The translations under genes were made by a program, and so were the position numbers. Below, piece by piece: positions 1 to 7,157 of a stretch of 64,000 bases of DNA; within the stretch, counting starts at the first letter, position 1, and each line of letters starts with the position of its first letter. The notes beneath the pieces are model-generated. The model did no database searches. It was not told where the DNA came from and worked only from the letters and a program-made list of their open reading frames with translations. This DNA comes from Streptomyces violaceusniger (GTDB lineage Bacteria > Actinomycetota > Actinomycetes > Streptomycetales > Streptomycetaceae), in assembly GCA_005405945.1 (NCBI GenBank), contig BJHW01000001.1, positions 3,658,001 through 3,722,000 on the forward strand, given 5' to 3'.

Positions 1-168
1 GCTGCCGAGGCAGAACACATCCCTCGCCTCGACCGCCACCCCGGGGGGCGGGGGCCAAGGGAGCCGCTCCAGCAGGGCGTCCGCGGGATCGGCGGCGAGC
101 CTGGTGCCATGGGCGTCCCGGCGCGTGGCAATGGTCCCGCCCGTCGACAGTACGACGATTCTGCGCAC
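1..168 (-). CDS. L-asparaginase family protein, N-terminal part (runs off the left edge)
   Basis: The leftward frame from a GTG at 168 is open to the window edge and gives 56 residues beginning VRRIVVLSTGGTIATRRD. The segment VVLSTGGTIA is the hallmark N-terminal motif of bacterial L-asparaginases, and its first Thr is the catalytic nucleophile in that family. These enzymes hydrolyse asparagine to aspartate and ammonia. A strong ribosome site (GAGGAGG on the minus strand, about 173-180) lies just before the GTG and fixes the start. The gene diverges from the LacI-family regulator at 358, with a palindromic operator between them, so regulation by that protein is plausible. Only the first motif is visible. 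Type I/II identity and the second catalytic triad lie outside the window. Confidence 0.82.
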   Translation of the reverse strand, partial: MRRIVVLSTGGTIATRRDAHGTRLAADPADALLERLPWPPPPGVAVEARDVFCLGS

Positions 169-219
169 CCTGCCTCCTCATCCACGGCGCGAAAGCGCGC
201 TTTTGTGACTCAATTTCGC

Positions 220-249
220 GCCCAAACGTTTGGGCCAATCGTTTGGGTA
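220..249. promoter_or_regulatory. LacI-type operator: palindrome plus adjacent half-site
   Basis: A perfect 16-bp palindrome, GCCCAAACGTTTGGGC, occupies 220-235. It is followed at once by a second copy of the right half (TCGTTTGGGT, 239-248). The central CG within an AACGTT-like core is typical of LacI/GalR operators. It sits in the 189-bp gap between the divergent asparaginase and LacI genes, so it probably serves as the regulator's own operator and may control both directions. Binding is inferred. Confidence 0.7.
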
Positions 250-357
250 GGATGTGGGTGGCCGACAGCGGGTGTCAAGGGGTCCGCTGTTAACATCGCG
301 TTAGCGTGCCGCCCCGAGGTCCGGACGCGGCAGCGGGACATCCGGAGGCCGAGCCGA

Positions 358-1383
358 GTGGGCACCAAGAGAGCACGACCGGTCACCCTGCGCACCATCG
401 CCGATGAGCTCGGTCTGCATGTCTCCACCGTTTCGCGGGTGTTGCACGCCAAACCGGATGAGAGCCTGCGCGCCGCCTCGACCACCACGGTCGAGCGCAT
501 CCGCCGCCTCGCCGACGAGCTCGGCTACCAGCCCAACCCCCATGCGACCAGCCTGCGCACCCGGCGCAGCAATCTGGTGGGCGTCCTCGTGCCCCGGCTG
601 TCCGACATCGTGCTCGCCACGATCTACGAGGGCATCGAGGAAGCCGCCGCCGAACACGGCCTCTCCACCTTCGTCGCCAACACCGGCGACCAACCCGAAG
701 CCCAGCGCACCCGCACCAATATGGTCATCGGGCGGCGCGTCGACGGCATGATCTTCGGCGACGCCTATGTGGACGGGCGGTTCCTCGACGAGGTGGCCGA
801 ACGGGGAATCCCCTTCGTCCTGGTCAGCCGCACCGCCGGCGCCCATCCCTCGGTGACCTGCGACGACTATCTCGGCGGCCGGCTGGTGGCCGAGCATCTG
901 CTGGAGCTGGGCCACCGCGATGTCGCCGTCGTCGCGGGCGAGCCGTACGCCAGCACCGGTATCGACCGCACCGCCGGCCTGGTGGACCGCTACCGCGAGG
1001 CGGGGCTGTCCGTACCGGCGGACCGCATCGCCCACTCACGCTTCGACGTCCCCGGCGGCCACGCCGCGACGGCGCGGCTGCTGGACACCCCGAACCCGCC
1101 GACGGCCGTCTTCGCGGTGAACGACTTCGCGGCCATCGGCGCCATAGGCGCCCTCCGCAACCAGGGACTGCGGGCAGGGGCCGATGTGGCCGTGGTGGGC
1201 TTCAACGACACGCCCCTGGCGGCGGAGCTGCCGGTGCCGCTGACGACCGTGCGCTCGCCCATGCTCGACATGGGGCGCGAGGGGCTGCGGCTGCTGCTGC
1301 GCCTGCTGGAGGGCGAGCCGGTGGAGTCGCGGCGCCTTCGCCCCGAACTCATCGTCCGCGCCTCCAGCACCCCCTCCCCCTGA
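358..1383 (+). CDS. LacI/GalR-family transcriptional regulator
   Basis: This is a 341-residue regulator when started at the GTG at 358. The frame is open back to 109, but the upstream part covers the operator and the divergent promoter and does not look like protein. The N-terminus carries the LacI helix-turn-helix (VTLRTIADELGLHVSTVSRVL), then the hinge region and a periplasmic-binding-protein-like sensor domain (from about residue 62, NLVGVLVPRLSDIVLATIYEG) that ends near the C-terminus with the usual TTVRSPMLDMGREG segment. Family members repress catabolic or transport genes until a small ligand binds. Here the nearest candidate target is the divergent asparaginase. The ligand cannot be read from the sequence. 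Downstream, the gene converges with the DUF2567 gene. Confidence 0.93.
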   Translation: MGTKRARPVTLRTIADELGLHVSTVSRVLHAKPDESLRAASTTTVERIRRLADELGYQPNPHATSLRTRRSNLVGVLVPRLSDIVLATIYEGIEEAAAEHGLSTFVANTGDQPEAQRTRTNMVIGRRVDGMIFGDAYVDGRFLDEVAERGIPFVLVSRTAGAHPSVTCDDYLGGRLVAEHLLELGHRDVAVVAGEPYASTGIDRTAGLVDRYREAGLSVPADRIAHSRFDVPGGHAATARLLDTPNPPTAVFAVNDFAAIGAIGALRNQGLRAGADVAVVGFNDTPLAAELPVPLTTVRSPMLDMGREGLRLLLRLLEGEPVESRRLRPELIVRASSTPSP

Positions 1384-1501
1384 CCCCGGGGCTCCGGCCA
1401 CGGGAGCCACCGGCCAGGGCCTCGCTACGGGGCGACCACGACTGACCGGGCGACCATGGCTGACGGGCCGCTGGGGTGGCTACTTGGGCGCTGGGGTGGG
1501 G

Positions 1502-2248
1502 CTACTTGGCGCCGCGCCACTGCTCCACCGAGTCCGGCTCCGGGTCCCGGGGGCCGAACAGCCCGGTCAGCACCAGGTGGATCACCATCGCCGCCACCGA
1601 CCACGACAGCAGCGCGCCCTTGGCGCCCAGCTTGAGCGGTCCGTCGAAGGTGACGCCCTTACCGGCCTCCTTGGCATGTGTCACGACGTCCGAGGTGGGC
1701 CCCAGCCATACGCCCAGCCGCCAGGCGATCACCGAGGCGAGCACCCCGCCGATCGCCAGCCCGATGACCAGCGCGATACCGCCGTGGCGGAAGATCAGGA
1801 AGACGATGATGGCCGAGACGGCCCCGAAGGCGAGCCCGAGCAGCGTGAACATCCCGTCCGCGCCGACCGCGTCCTCCCCTTCCGAGTTCTTCAGATAGAC
1901 GGCGGACCCGTCCGAGACCAGGGGAACCTTCGGCGCCAACCACAGCCACAGCAGCCCGAGGAGCACCCCGGAGACCGCCACCGCGATGGCGACCAGCGAC
2001 GCCTGCACCAGTTCGGCACGCAACTCGGGCCCGGGCTCGGAGTGCTCGGAGAACTCGGCGTGCTCGGAGTGCTCGGAGTGCTCGGCGTGGTCCGGGTGCC
2101 CGGAAGCCTGCCCCGGGTGCGCGGGATACCCGGTCGGGTACGGCACGGCGGAGTCCCCGGCAGGAGGCTGCTCGTGGGACGGCGGCCGGCCCTCGGCGGG
2201 CTCGTCGTGCGGCGAGTGCTGGTCATGTGGCGTCAACGGTGCGGTCAC
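1502..2248 (-). CDS. DUF2567-type membrane protein with His/Glu/Ser-repeat N-terminus
   Basis: This is a predicted 248-residue integral membrane protein. The GTG at 2248 (VTAPLTPHDQ) is preferred because the open frame further upstream runs into the preceding permease gene. Residues 1 to about 70 are hydrophilic and rich in His, Pro, Glu and Ser, with repeats of HSEH/HAEH. Four hydrophobic segments follow (around LVAIAVAVSGVLLGLLWLWL, FTLLGLAFGAVSAIIVFLIF, GIALVIGLAIGGVLASVIAW and LLSWSVAAMVIHLVLTGLFG). The overall pattern fits the actinobacterial DUF2567 family, whose function is unknown. It lies 59 bp downstream of the ABC-2 permease gene and probably forms an operon with the transporter. 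The family call is from recall and was not searched. Confidence 0.75.
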   Translation of the reverse strand: MTAPLTPHDQHSPHDEPAEGRPPSHEQPPAGDSAVPYPTGYPAHPGQASGHPDHAEHSEHSEHAEFSEHSEPGPELRAELVQASLVAIAVAVSGVLLGLLWLWLAPKVPLVSDGSAVYLKNSEGEDAVGADGMFTLLGLAFGAVSAIIVFLIFRHGGIALVIGLAIGGVLASVIAWRLGVWLGPTSDVVTHAKEAGKGVTFDGPLKLGAKGALLSWSVAAMVIHLVLTGLFGPRDPEPDSVEQWRGAK

Positions 2249-2307
2249 CCCGTCATCGTGCCAGTCGGACGGCGTACTTCGGTCGGCGGGCCGTTCGCCG
2301 CGGCGCG

Positions 2308-3207
2308 TCACCGCACCGCCGCCCGCCGATAGGCCCAGGTCGCGGCGGCGAGGGACACCACGGCCACCCCGGCGCACACCCCGAGGTCGGCGCAGACCAC
2401 CCACCAGTCGGGCTGCCCGTCGAAGGACCGGGCCAGGGCCTCCACACCGTACGTCGACGGCAGCAGATCGCGCGCGTACGACACCACCTGCGGCATCCGG
2501 GCCGCGGGCAGCACGCCGAGCAGCAGCGCGGCGGACATCCCCAACTGGCCGCACAGCGTGGCGAGTTCCTGGCGCGGGGCGAGCAGCCCCAGGGCGGCGC
2601 CGAGTCCGGCGAGGGCGGCGCCGGACAGGGGGATCACGGCGAGGAGGATCCACAGGTTCGTCATGGGCAGCTGGAAGAGCACACTGCCCATCACCGCGGT
2701 GACGGCGGTCCCGGGCACGGTGAAGGAGGCGTACGCGGCGGCCGCCCCGAGCACCACGGCCGAGGGCGGCACCGGCAGGGTCGCGTAGTGGTCAAGACCG
2801 CCGCTGGCCCGCAGCTGGCCGAAGTACTGCGCGAGCAGGTTGAGCGCCACGAAGGCGACGACCAGCACGCTCGACCCGGCCACCACCGATCGCGCCTCGC
2901 TTCCGCCGTCCACCACCCCGCGCATCAGGATCATGATCCCGATGGACTGGAAGGTGGCGACGAAGAGCAGCGGGATCCGGGCCACCCGGGCCCGTGAGAG
3001 CTGGGCGCGGTAGACCGCGACGAGCGCGGGGAAGAGCCGCGCCCGGGCCGCCAGCGGCGCGGGCACGTCACCGGCCTCACCGGCGTCACCGGACGCCCCC
3101 GAGGTACCGGAAACACCAGACGCACCGGGCAGCCCAGCAGACGCGCCGGACACACCAGGCACACCAGTGGCCCCGGACACACCGGACACGGCGGGCATGA
3201 CACTCAC
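2308..3207 (-). CDS. ABC-2 type transporter permease
   Basis: This protein of about 299 residues has six hydrophobic segments spread from about residue 75 to the end, in the arrangement of ABC-2 export permeases. Together with the ATPase encoded 78 bp upstream it would form an exporter for a lipid, drug or polymer. The substrate cannot be told. The first 45 or so residues are low-complexity (repeated Gly-Val-Ser-Gly and Gly-Ala-Ser-Gly units), unusual for this family. The start may lie later than the GTG at 3207, for example at the in-frame ATG of MPAVSG. The motif PSTYGVEALARSFDGQPDWW near the end resembles the conserved C-terminal region of drug-export permeases. Confidence 0.85.
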   Translation of the reverse strand: MSVMPAVSGVSGATGVPGVSGASAGLPGASGVSGTSGASGDAGEAGDVPAPLAARARLFPALVAVYRAQLSRARVARIPLLFVATFQSIGIMILMRGVVDGGSEARSVVAGSSVLVVAFVALNLLAQYFGQLRASGGLDHYATLPVPPSAVVLGAAAAYASFTVPGTAVTAVMGSVLFQLPMTNLWILLAVIPLSGAALAGLGAALGLLAPRQELATLCGQLGMSAALLLGVLPAARMPQVVSYARDLLPSTYGVEALARSFDGQPDWWVVCADLGVCAGVAVVSLAAATWAYRRAAVR

Positions 3208-3285
3208 GTTGTGCTGCTCCTCTTCGCCTCTTACGGCTCGAATACGGTCACGGTGACCGACGCGTTCACCGGCTCGCCCCGGCGG

Positions 3286-4326
3286 TCACGCCTTCACCAG
3301 GCCCTCCGCGCCCTCCGCACGGCCCCCCAGGGCGATGTACACATCCTCCAGGCTCGGCGTGGCAAGGGTGAAATCGTCCAGCGCGGCGAAGGCGGGGCCG
3401 CCGGTCACGGTGGCGATGGCGGCGCGCGCGTCATCCGGCGGCAGCCGGAGCGTCCAGCGCCGCCCGGAGGCGTCGGCGGCGGCCCGGGCCGCCTCGGCGG
3501 CCTTCCACAGCGCGGCGACCTCGGGCACGTCCAGTGGCGGCTCGGTGCGCCACACCAGCTCCAGCCGCACCTCGTCGGCCACCAGCGCCTTGAGCCCGGC
3601 GGGCGTGTCGCAGGCGATGACCCGGCCGCGGTCCAGCACGGCGACCCGGTCCAGCACCGTCTCCGCCTCGATCACATTGTGGGTGACCAGCACCACCGTC
3701 ACCCCCCGCTCGGCCCGCCGCCGGTCCACGGCCGCCCACACGGCGCGCCGGGCGACCGGGTCCATCCCGCTGGTGGGCTCGTCCAGCACCAGCAGCGGCC
3801 GCTCCCCCACCAGCGCGGCGGCGACGCAGGCCAGCCGCCGCTGGCCCCCGGAGAGCTTCTTCAGCGGGCGCCCGGCGACCTCCCCGAGCCCCAGCTCCTC
3901 GATCACCGCGTCCCGCTCGGCACGGGCCGCGCGGGTCTCCAGGCCGCGCAGCCGCGCGGTGGTCTCGGCGGCGAGGGAGACGGTCAGCTCGTCCAGCGCG
4001 GTCGAGTCCTGGCCGAGATAGCCCAGCAGCCGGGCGGCGCGCTCGGGGTGGCGTACGAGATCGTGGCCGAGCACCCGCACCCGGCCCTCATCGGGCCGCA
4101 GCAGGCCCGTGAGCTGCCGTACGAGGGTGGACTTGCCGGCGCCGTTGGGCCCGAGCAGCCCGAAGACCTCGCCGCGCACCACATCGAGGTCGATGCCGTC
4201 GCTGGCCCGGACGGCGGGCGTGGCGGGCGCCCCGCGCCGGCCGCGCGCCGCGGGATAGGTCTTGACCAGGCCGCGCACGGTGCACACCACATCGCCACTC
4301 GTCGCCTGTTTCGTGCCCGTCCTCAC
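3286..4326 (-). CDS. ABC transporter ATP-binding protein
   Basis: This is a 346-residue nucleotide-binding subunit of an exporter. Walker A is GPNGAGKST, the signature is LSGGQRR, and Walker B is PLLVLDEPTSGMD followed by the H-loop His in VTHN. The extra C-terminal region of roughly 100 residues (after ARGLKALV-like sequence, ending in PSLEDVYIALGG) matches the DrrA/CcmA-type multidrug subfamily. It is encoded just upstream of the ABC-2 permease on the same strand, so the two form one exporter. The start is GTG at 4326 with only a weak ribosome site. The upstream gap is filled by repeats. Confidence 0.93.
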   Translation of the reverse strand: MRTGTKQATSGDVVCTVRGLVKTYPAARGRRGAPATPAVRASDGIDLDVVRGEVFGLLGPNGAGKSTLVRQLTGLLRPDEGRVRVLGHDLVRHPERAARLLGYLGQDSTALDELTVSLAAETTARLRGLETRAARAERDAVIEELGLGEVAGRPLKKLSGGQRRLACVAAALVGERPLLVLDEPTSGMDPVARRAVWAAVDRRRAERGVTVVLVTHNVIEAETVLDRVAVLDRGRVIACDTPAGLKALVADEVRLELVWRTEPPLDVPEVAALWKAAEAARAAADASGRRWTLRLPPDDARAAIATVTGGPAFAALDDFTLATPSLEDVYIALGGRAEGAEGLVKA

Positions 4327-4406
4327 GAGCTATGAGGGTACGCGCCCAAACACCCGCTCCCGCTTTCGGGGCCTCGAGGCCCTTGGGGCACTTGGTCTTC
4401 CCCTCT

Positions 4407-5116
4407 CCGCCCCTTCCCGTAACCAGGGGCCCCGCCCCTGGACCCCGAGGCCCCGGGCGGGACCCCACCACGCGGCGGAGCCGCATATCGACGCCACGGA
4501 AAGGGGCGGAGCCCCGGCCCGGGGGCTGAGCAGGTCGGAGGAAGGCCGCTATGGTTCGGCAGCGCCCCGAAGGGGGCGCGGGGCCGTGTCGATGTGCGGC
4601 TCCGCCGCGCGGGCGCGACCGGCCACGACGGCGCCGCAGACGGCCGACGACGCATCGCGGCACTTCCAGCCGAGCGCTGAGGCCGGAACCCCAGTTTCGG
4701 GGTTTGAGGCGGAGCCCCGACCCGGTTGCTGAGGCGGAGCCCCGGACCGGGGGCTGGAGCAGAGCCCGGGGCCGGGGGCTGGGGCAGAGCCCCGACCCGG
4801 GGCTGGAGCAGAGCCCCGGACCGGGGGCTGGAGCAGAGCCCCGATCCGGGGGCTGGGGCAGAGCCCGGGGCCGGGGGCTGGGGCAGAGCCCCGACCCGGG
4901 GCCGGGGGCAGAGCCCCGGACCGGGGGCCGGGGGCAGAGACCCGACCCAGGGGCCGGGGGCAGAGACCCGACCCAGGGGCTGGGCAGAGCCCCGGACCGG
5001 GGGCCGGGGGCGGAGCCCCGGACCGGGGGGGCTGGGGCGGAGCCCCGGACCGGGGGGGCTGGGGCAGAGCCCCGGACCGGGGGCTGGGGCGGAGCTCCAG
5101 TTTCGGGAAGGGGCGG
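4407..5116. repeat. Intergenic repeat element with 13-bp terminal inverted repeats
   Basis: The gap from 4327 to 5143 holds no convincing gene. Its repeated part is bounded by CCGCCCCTTCCCG (4407-4419) and its exact reverse complement (5104-5116). Inside are a GGGGC/GCCCC palindrome near 4425-4445 and a pair of inverted arms reading CGCGGCGGAGCCGCA with ATATCGAC or its relative (about 4471-4495 and 4587-4610). The latter resembles a very common Streptomyces intergenic palindrome. The right half is the tandem array listed separately. A related short element with the same ends lies at 25452-25628. Confidence 0.75.
4709..5097. repeat. GC-rich tandem array, about 15 units of 24-28 bp
   Basis: Units of the form GCAGAGCCCCGGACCGGGGG plus CTGGGG or CCGGGG follow one another about 15 times. 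They have small length differences and A/G or C/T substitutions. The consensus contains a GAGCCCCGG/CCGGGG self-complementary stretch, so each unit can fold. The array is flanked on both sides by CCAGTTTCGGG-like sequence (about 4691-4702 and 5096-5107). Frames through it are open only because of base composition and are not called as genes. Confidence 0.85.
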
Positions 5117-5143
5117 GGAGGGGAGCAGCCCGCCGCAGGCGCC

Positions 5144-6463
5144 CTAGCCGCCTGCCTGGGCGTGCTCCGCCGCCGAGCGGAGGTCGATCTCGCGCCAGAA
5201 GCCCGCCCGGATCGCATAGCGGTCGTGCTCGTCGATCTGGTCGTCCTTGTGGGCCAGCAGCCCGAAGCGGGCCGCGTAACGCAGCAGTTCACCATCGATG
5301 CGGTGCGGAATGCGGGGGTACTCCGTGGAGAGCTGCTGGAGGTGGCCGGGATCGGCGAGCCGATCCGTCCAGCGGCGGGCGAAGACCTGGCCGACCTCGA
5401 ACGGGTCGCCACTGACCGCGGTGATGTCCTCCTCGCGGTCGGCCCAGCGCTGCTCGGCGCTGGTGAGCTGGGCCAGCATCGGCAGGTTGGCGGTCTCCGG
5501 CGGCTCCCCCATCCCGGCGCCTGGACCCCGGTCGATCCAGCCCTTGTCGGAGGACCAGCGCAGCGTGGCGCCGGCCGGCTGCCGGTCCGCCTGGCCGCCG
5601 GGCCCGGCCGGGCCGCGGCCCAGATCGGCGAGGTCCTTGGGGGTGGGCACCCCCTTGGCCGCGGCCCCTGCCGCGGCGTCCGCGCCCGCCCCGGCGGACG
5701 CGGCGGCGGGACGGCCGGGGGCGTCGGCCGAGCCGCTCACGTCGGGGCCGGGCCGGGCGGCGCCGTTGCGGCCGGGCGCCGCCTCCGCCGCGCCGGGCGA
5801 CGCCGCCGCGGCGGCAGCGGCAGCGGCGGCCGTGGCGGTCTCCGGCAGCGGGGCGGAGAGAATGGCCGCGATCTCCGGGCGCGGCTCGGAGACGGGCGCA
5901 CAGGGCCCGGGAAGCTCCTTGGCGCGCACCGCCCGGGTGATCCAGGCGCGGTCCAGGACGCGGCGTTCATCGGCCTCGGCCACGAGATCCTCGGACTGGT
6001 TGTAGTCGCCGTCGGCGGCCTGCACCGCCCAGAGGTGGACCGCGACGCCGTGCTCCTTGGCCGACATCAGCCCGGGCAGCAGATCCCCGTCGCCGGTGAC
6101 GAGGACGATGTCGGAGCAGGCCCGGTTGCGTGCGAGCTCGGTGAGCTCGGCGTGCATGGCGGCGTCCACGCCCTTCTGGGCCCAGCGGCCGTCGCTGCGG
6201 GTGAGCGCGCCGAGCCGCACGGTCACCCGGGGCATCACGCGCAGCCGCCGGTGCTCGGGCTGGGGTACGCGGTCGGGGGCGCCGTCGAACCAGTAGATCC
6301 GCAGCAGCGGGCGCTCGGTCTCGGCCTCGGCCCGCTCCCGCAGGCCCTGGATGAGGGTCGCGTGGTCGACGGAGATGCGCGATCGGGCGGGCTCCCCGGC
6401 CAGCAGGCTCGCGGCGGCGCCCAGCAGATATCCGGCGTCCACCAGGACGACGCAGCGGTCCAC
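5144..6463 (-). CDS. NYN-domain (PIN-like) putative RNase
   Basis: This is a 439-residue protein. Residues 1 to about 165 form a NYN domain, with acidic residues in the expected places (VLVDAGYLL near the start, GVDAAMHAEL, and VLVTGDGDLLPGL). In PIN-like nucleases these bind the metal that cuts RNA. A linker of about 130 residues follows, extremely rich in Ala, Gly and Pro and including a run of ten Ala. The conserved C-terminal domain (from about LTSAEQRWADREEDITAV to FWREIDLRSAAEHAQ) is typical of Streptomyces members. The start is the GTG at 6463, preceded by a purine-rich GGGAAGAGGG. The target RNA is unknown. No partner gene is adjacent in an operon. Confidence 0.85.
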   Translation of the reverse strand: MDRCVVLVDAGYLLGAAASLLAGEPARSRISVDHATLIQGLRERAEAETERPLLRIYWFDGAPDRVPQPEHRRLRVMPRVTVRLGALTRSDGRWAQKGVDAAMHAELTELARNRACSDIVLVTGDGDLLPGLMSAKEHGVAVHLWAVQAADGDYNQSEDLVAEADERRVLDRAWITRAVRAKELPGPCAPVSEPRPEIAAILSAPLPETATAAAAAAAAAASPGAAEAAPGRNGAARPGPDVSGSADAPGRPAAASAGAGADAAAGAAAKGVPTPKDLADLGRGPAGPGGQADRQPAGATLRWSSDKGWIDRGPGAGMGEPPETANLPMLAQLTSAEQRWADREEDITAVSGDPFEVGQVFARRWTDRLADPGHLQQLSTEYPRIPHRIDGELLRYAARFGLLAHKDDQIDEHDRYAIRAGFWREIDLRSAAEHAQAGG

Positions 6464-6793
6464 GTTCCACCCTCTTCCCTGACGAATCCAGTCCTCGGTC
6501 GCCCCCCGCGCACAGCCGTCCCCGGTTGTGGTCTTTCGGCTTTCCTTCGAGTCTGCCCGACCGTGCGGGGGTTATCAGTCCGAACTGGATCACCGGCGTG
6601 GCGGATACGGCTTACCCGCCAAGACCCTCCTTCTCACTCACCGTAATTGCCCGAAATGCACGGGGCACCGCGGCATGTCACTGTTCTTCCCGAAGGGCTT
6701 CTCCCGAAGAGCCTCTCCCGAAGGGCCTCTCCCGAAGAGCTTCTCCCGGAGGACCCTCCACCGGGGGCTGATCCCAACTGGAGGAACACCACC
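6464..6793. other. 330-bp gap between divergent NYN and small-protein genes
   Basis: No gene is supported here. The region should hold the promoters of both the leftward NYN gene and the rightward 59-residue gene. Its AT-richer middle (about 6585-6665) is the likeliest promoter area, but no confident -10/-35 pair could be assigned. A 14-bp tandem repeat lies at 6689-6750. Confidence 0.6.
6689..6750. repeat. 14-bp tandem repeat, 4.5 copies, upstream of small gene
   Basis: The unit CCCGAAGGGCTTCT (variants AGAGC and CCTCT) starts at 6689, 6703, 6717 and 6731, with a partial fifth at 6745. It lies in the presumed leader about 45-105 bp before the start of the 59-residue gene. Each unit contains the short palindrome CCCGAAGGG or a degraded form. 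Confidence 0.8.
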
Positions 6794-6973
6794 ATGGGCA
6801 AGAACAAGAACCGCGATCGCAAGCAGCAGCAGGAGCGGCGTCAGGAGCGCGGCATGGCCGACCGCCCCGCCGACCAGCAGTCCTCGATGGACGCGCAGTC
6901 GCAGGCGATGCGGTCGGAGGGCGGACCCTCGACGCCGCGCAAGGACCGGCAGAAGAGCTTCGGCCACAACTGA
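6794..6973 (+). CDS. Small basic hydrophilic protein, 59 residues, unknown function
   Basis: The ATG at 6794 follows a good ribosome site (GGAGG, about 6780) and opens a 59-residue frame starting MGKNKNRDRKQQQERRQERG and ending KSFGHN. The protein is rich in Lys, Arg, Gln and Asp and has no hydrophobic segment, so it is probably disordered and could bind nucleic acid or ribosomes. A near-perfect hairpin terminator follows 51 bp after its stop. The clean ribosome site, codon bias and terminator support a real gene. I do not recognise a named family with certainty, although similar small proteins occur across Streptomyces. Confidence 0.75.
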   Translation: MGKNKNRDRKQQQERRQERGMADRPADQQSSMDAQSQAMRSEGGPSTPRKDRQKSFGHN

Positions 6974-7024
6974 CGCACCGCGCACCGGTGCTGGGCCACC
7001 GCGGTGGCAGGCCGTATGACATGG

Positions 7025-7061
7025 CCCCAGGGGCGCGCCCGACACGGGCGCGCCCCTGGGG
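7025..7061. terminator. Strong hairpin terminator (17-bp perfect stem)
   Basis: Arms at 7025-7041 and 7045-7061 are perfectly complementary (CCCCAGGGGCGCGCCCG) with a 3-nt loop. It lies between the converging small-protein gene and dnaE and can act in both directions. There is no U tract, as usual in Streptomyces. Confidence 0.85.
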
Positions 7062-7157
7062 CGTTCTCGCCGGGGGGCGATCGCTGCTGTCGTCAGAGCC
7101 TGGCGGCCGCCGCTTCCTCAGGGCCGGGCGGCCGCCGCTCTCGTCAAGGCCGGGCGG

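Noticed and set aside
4327..5143. Open frames of 200-290 residues inside the tandem array
   Set aside because: They are translations of the repeat in several frames on both strands, with no start signals or domains.
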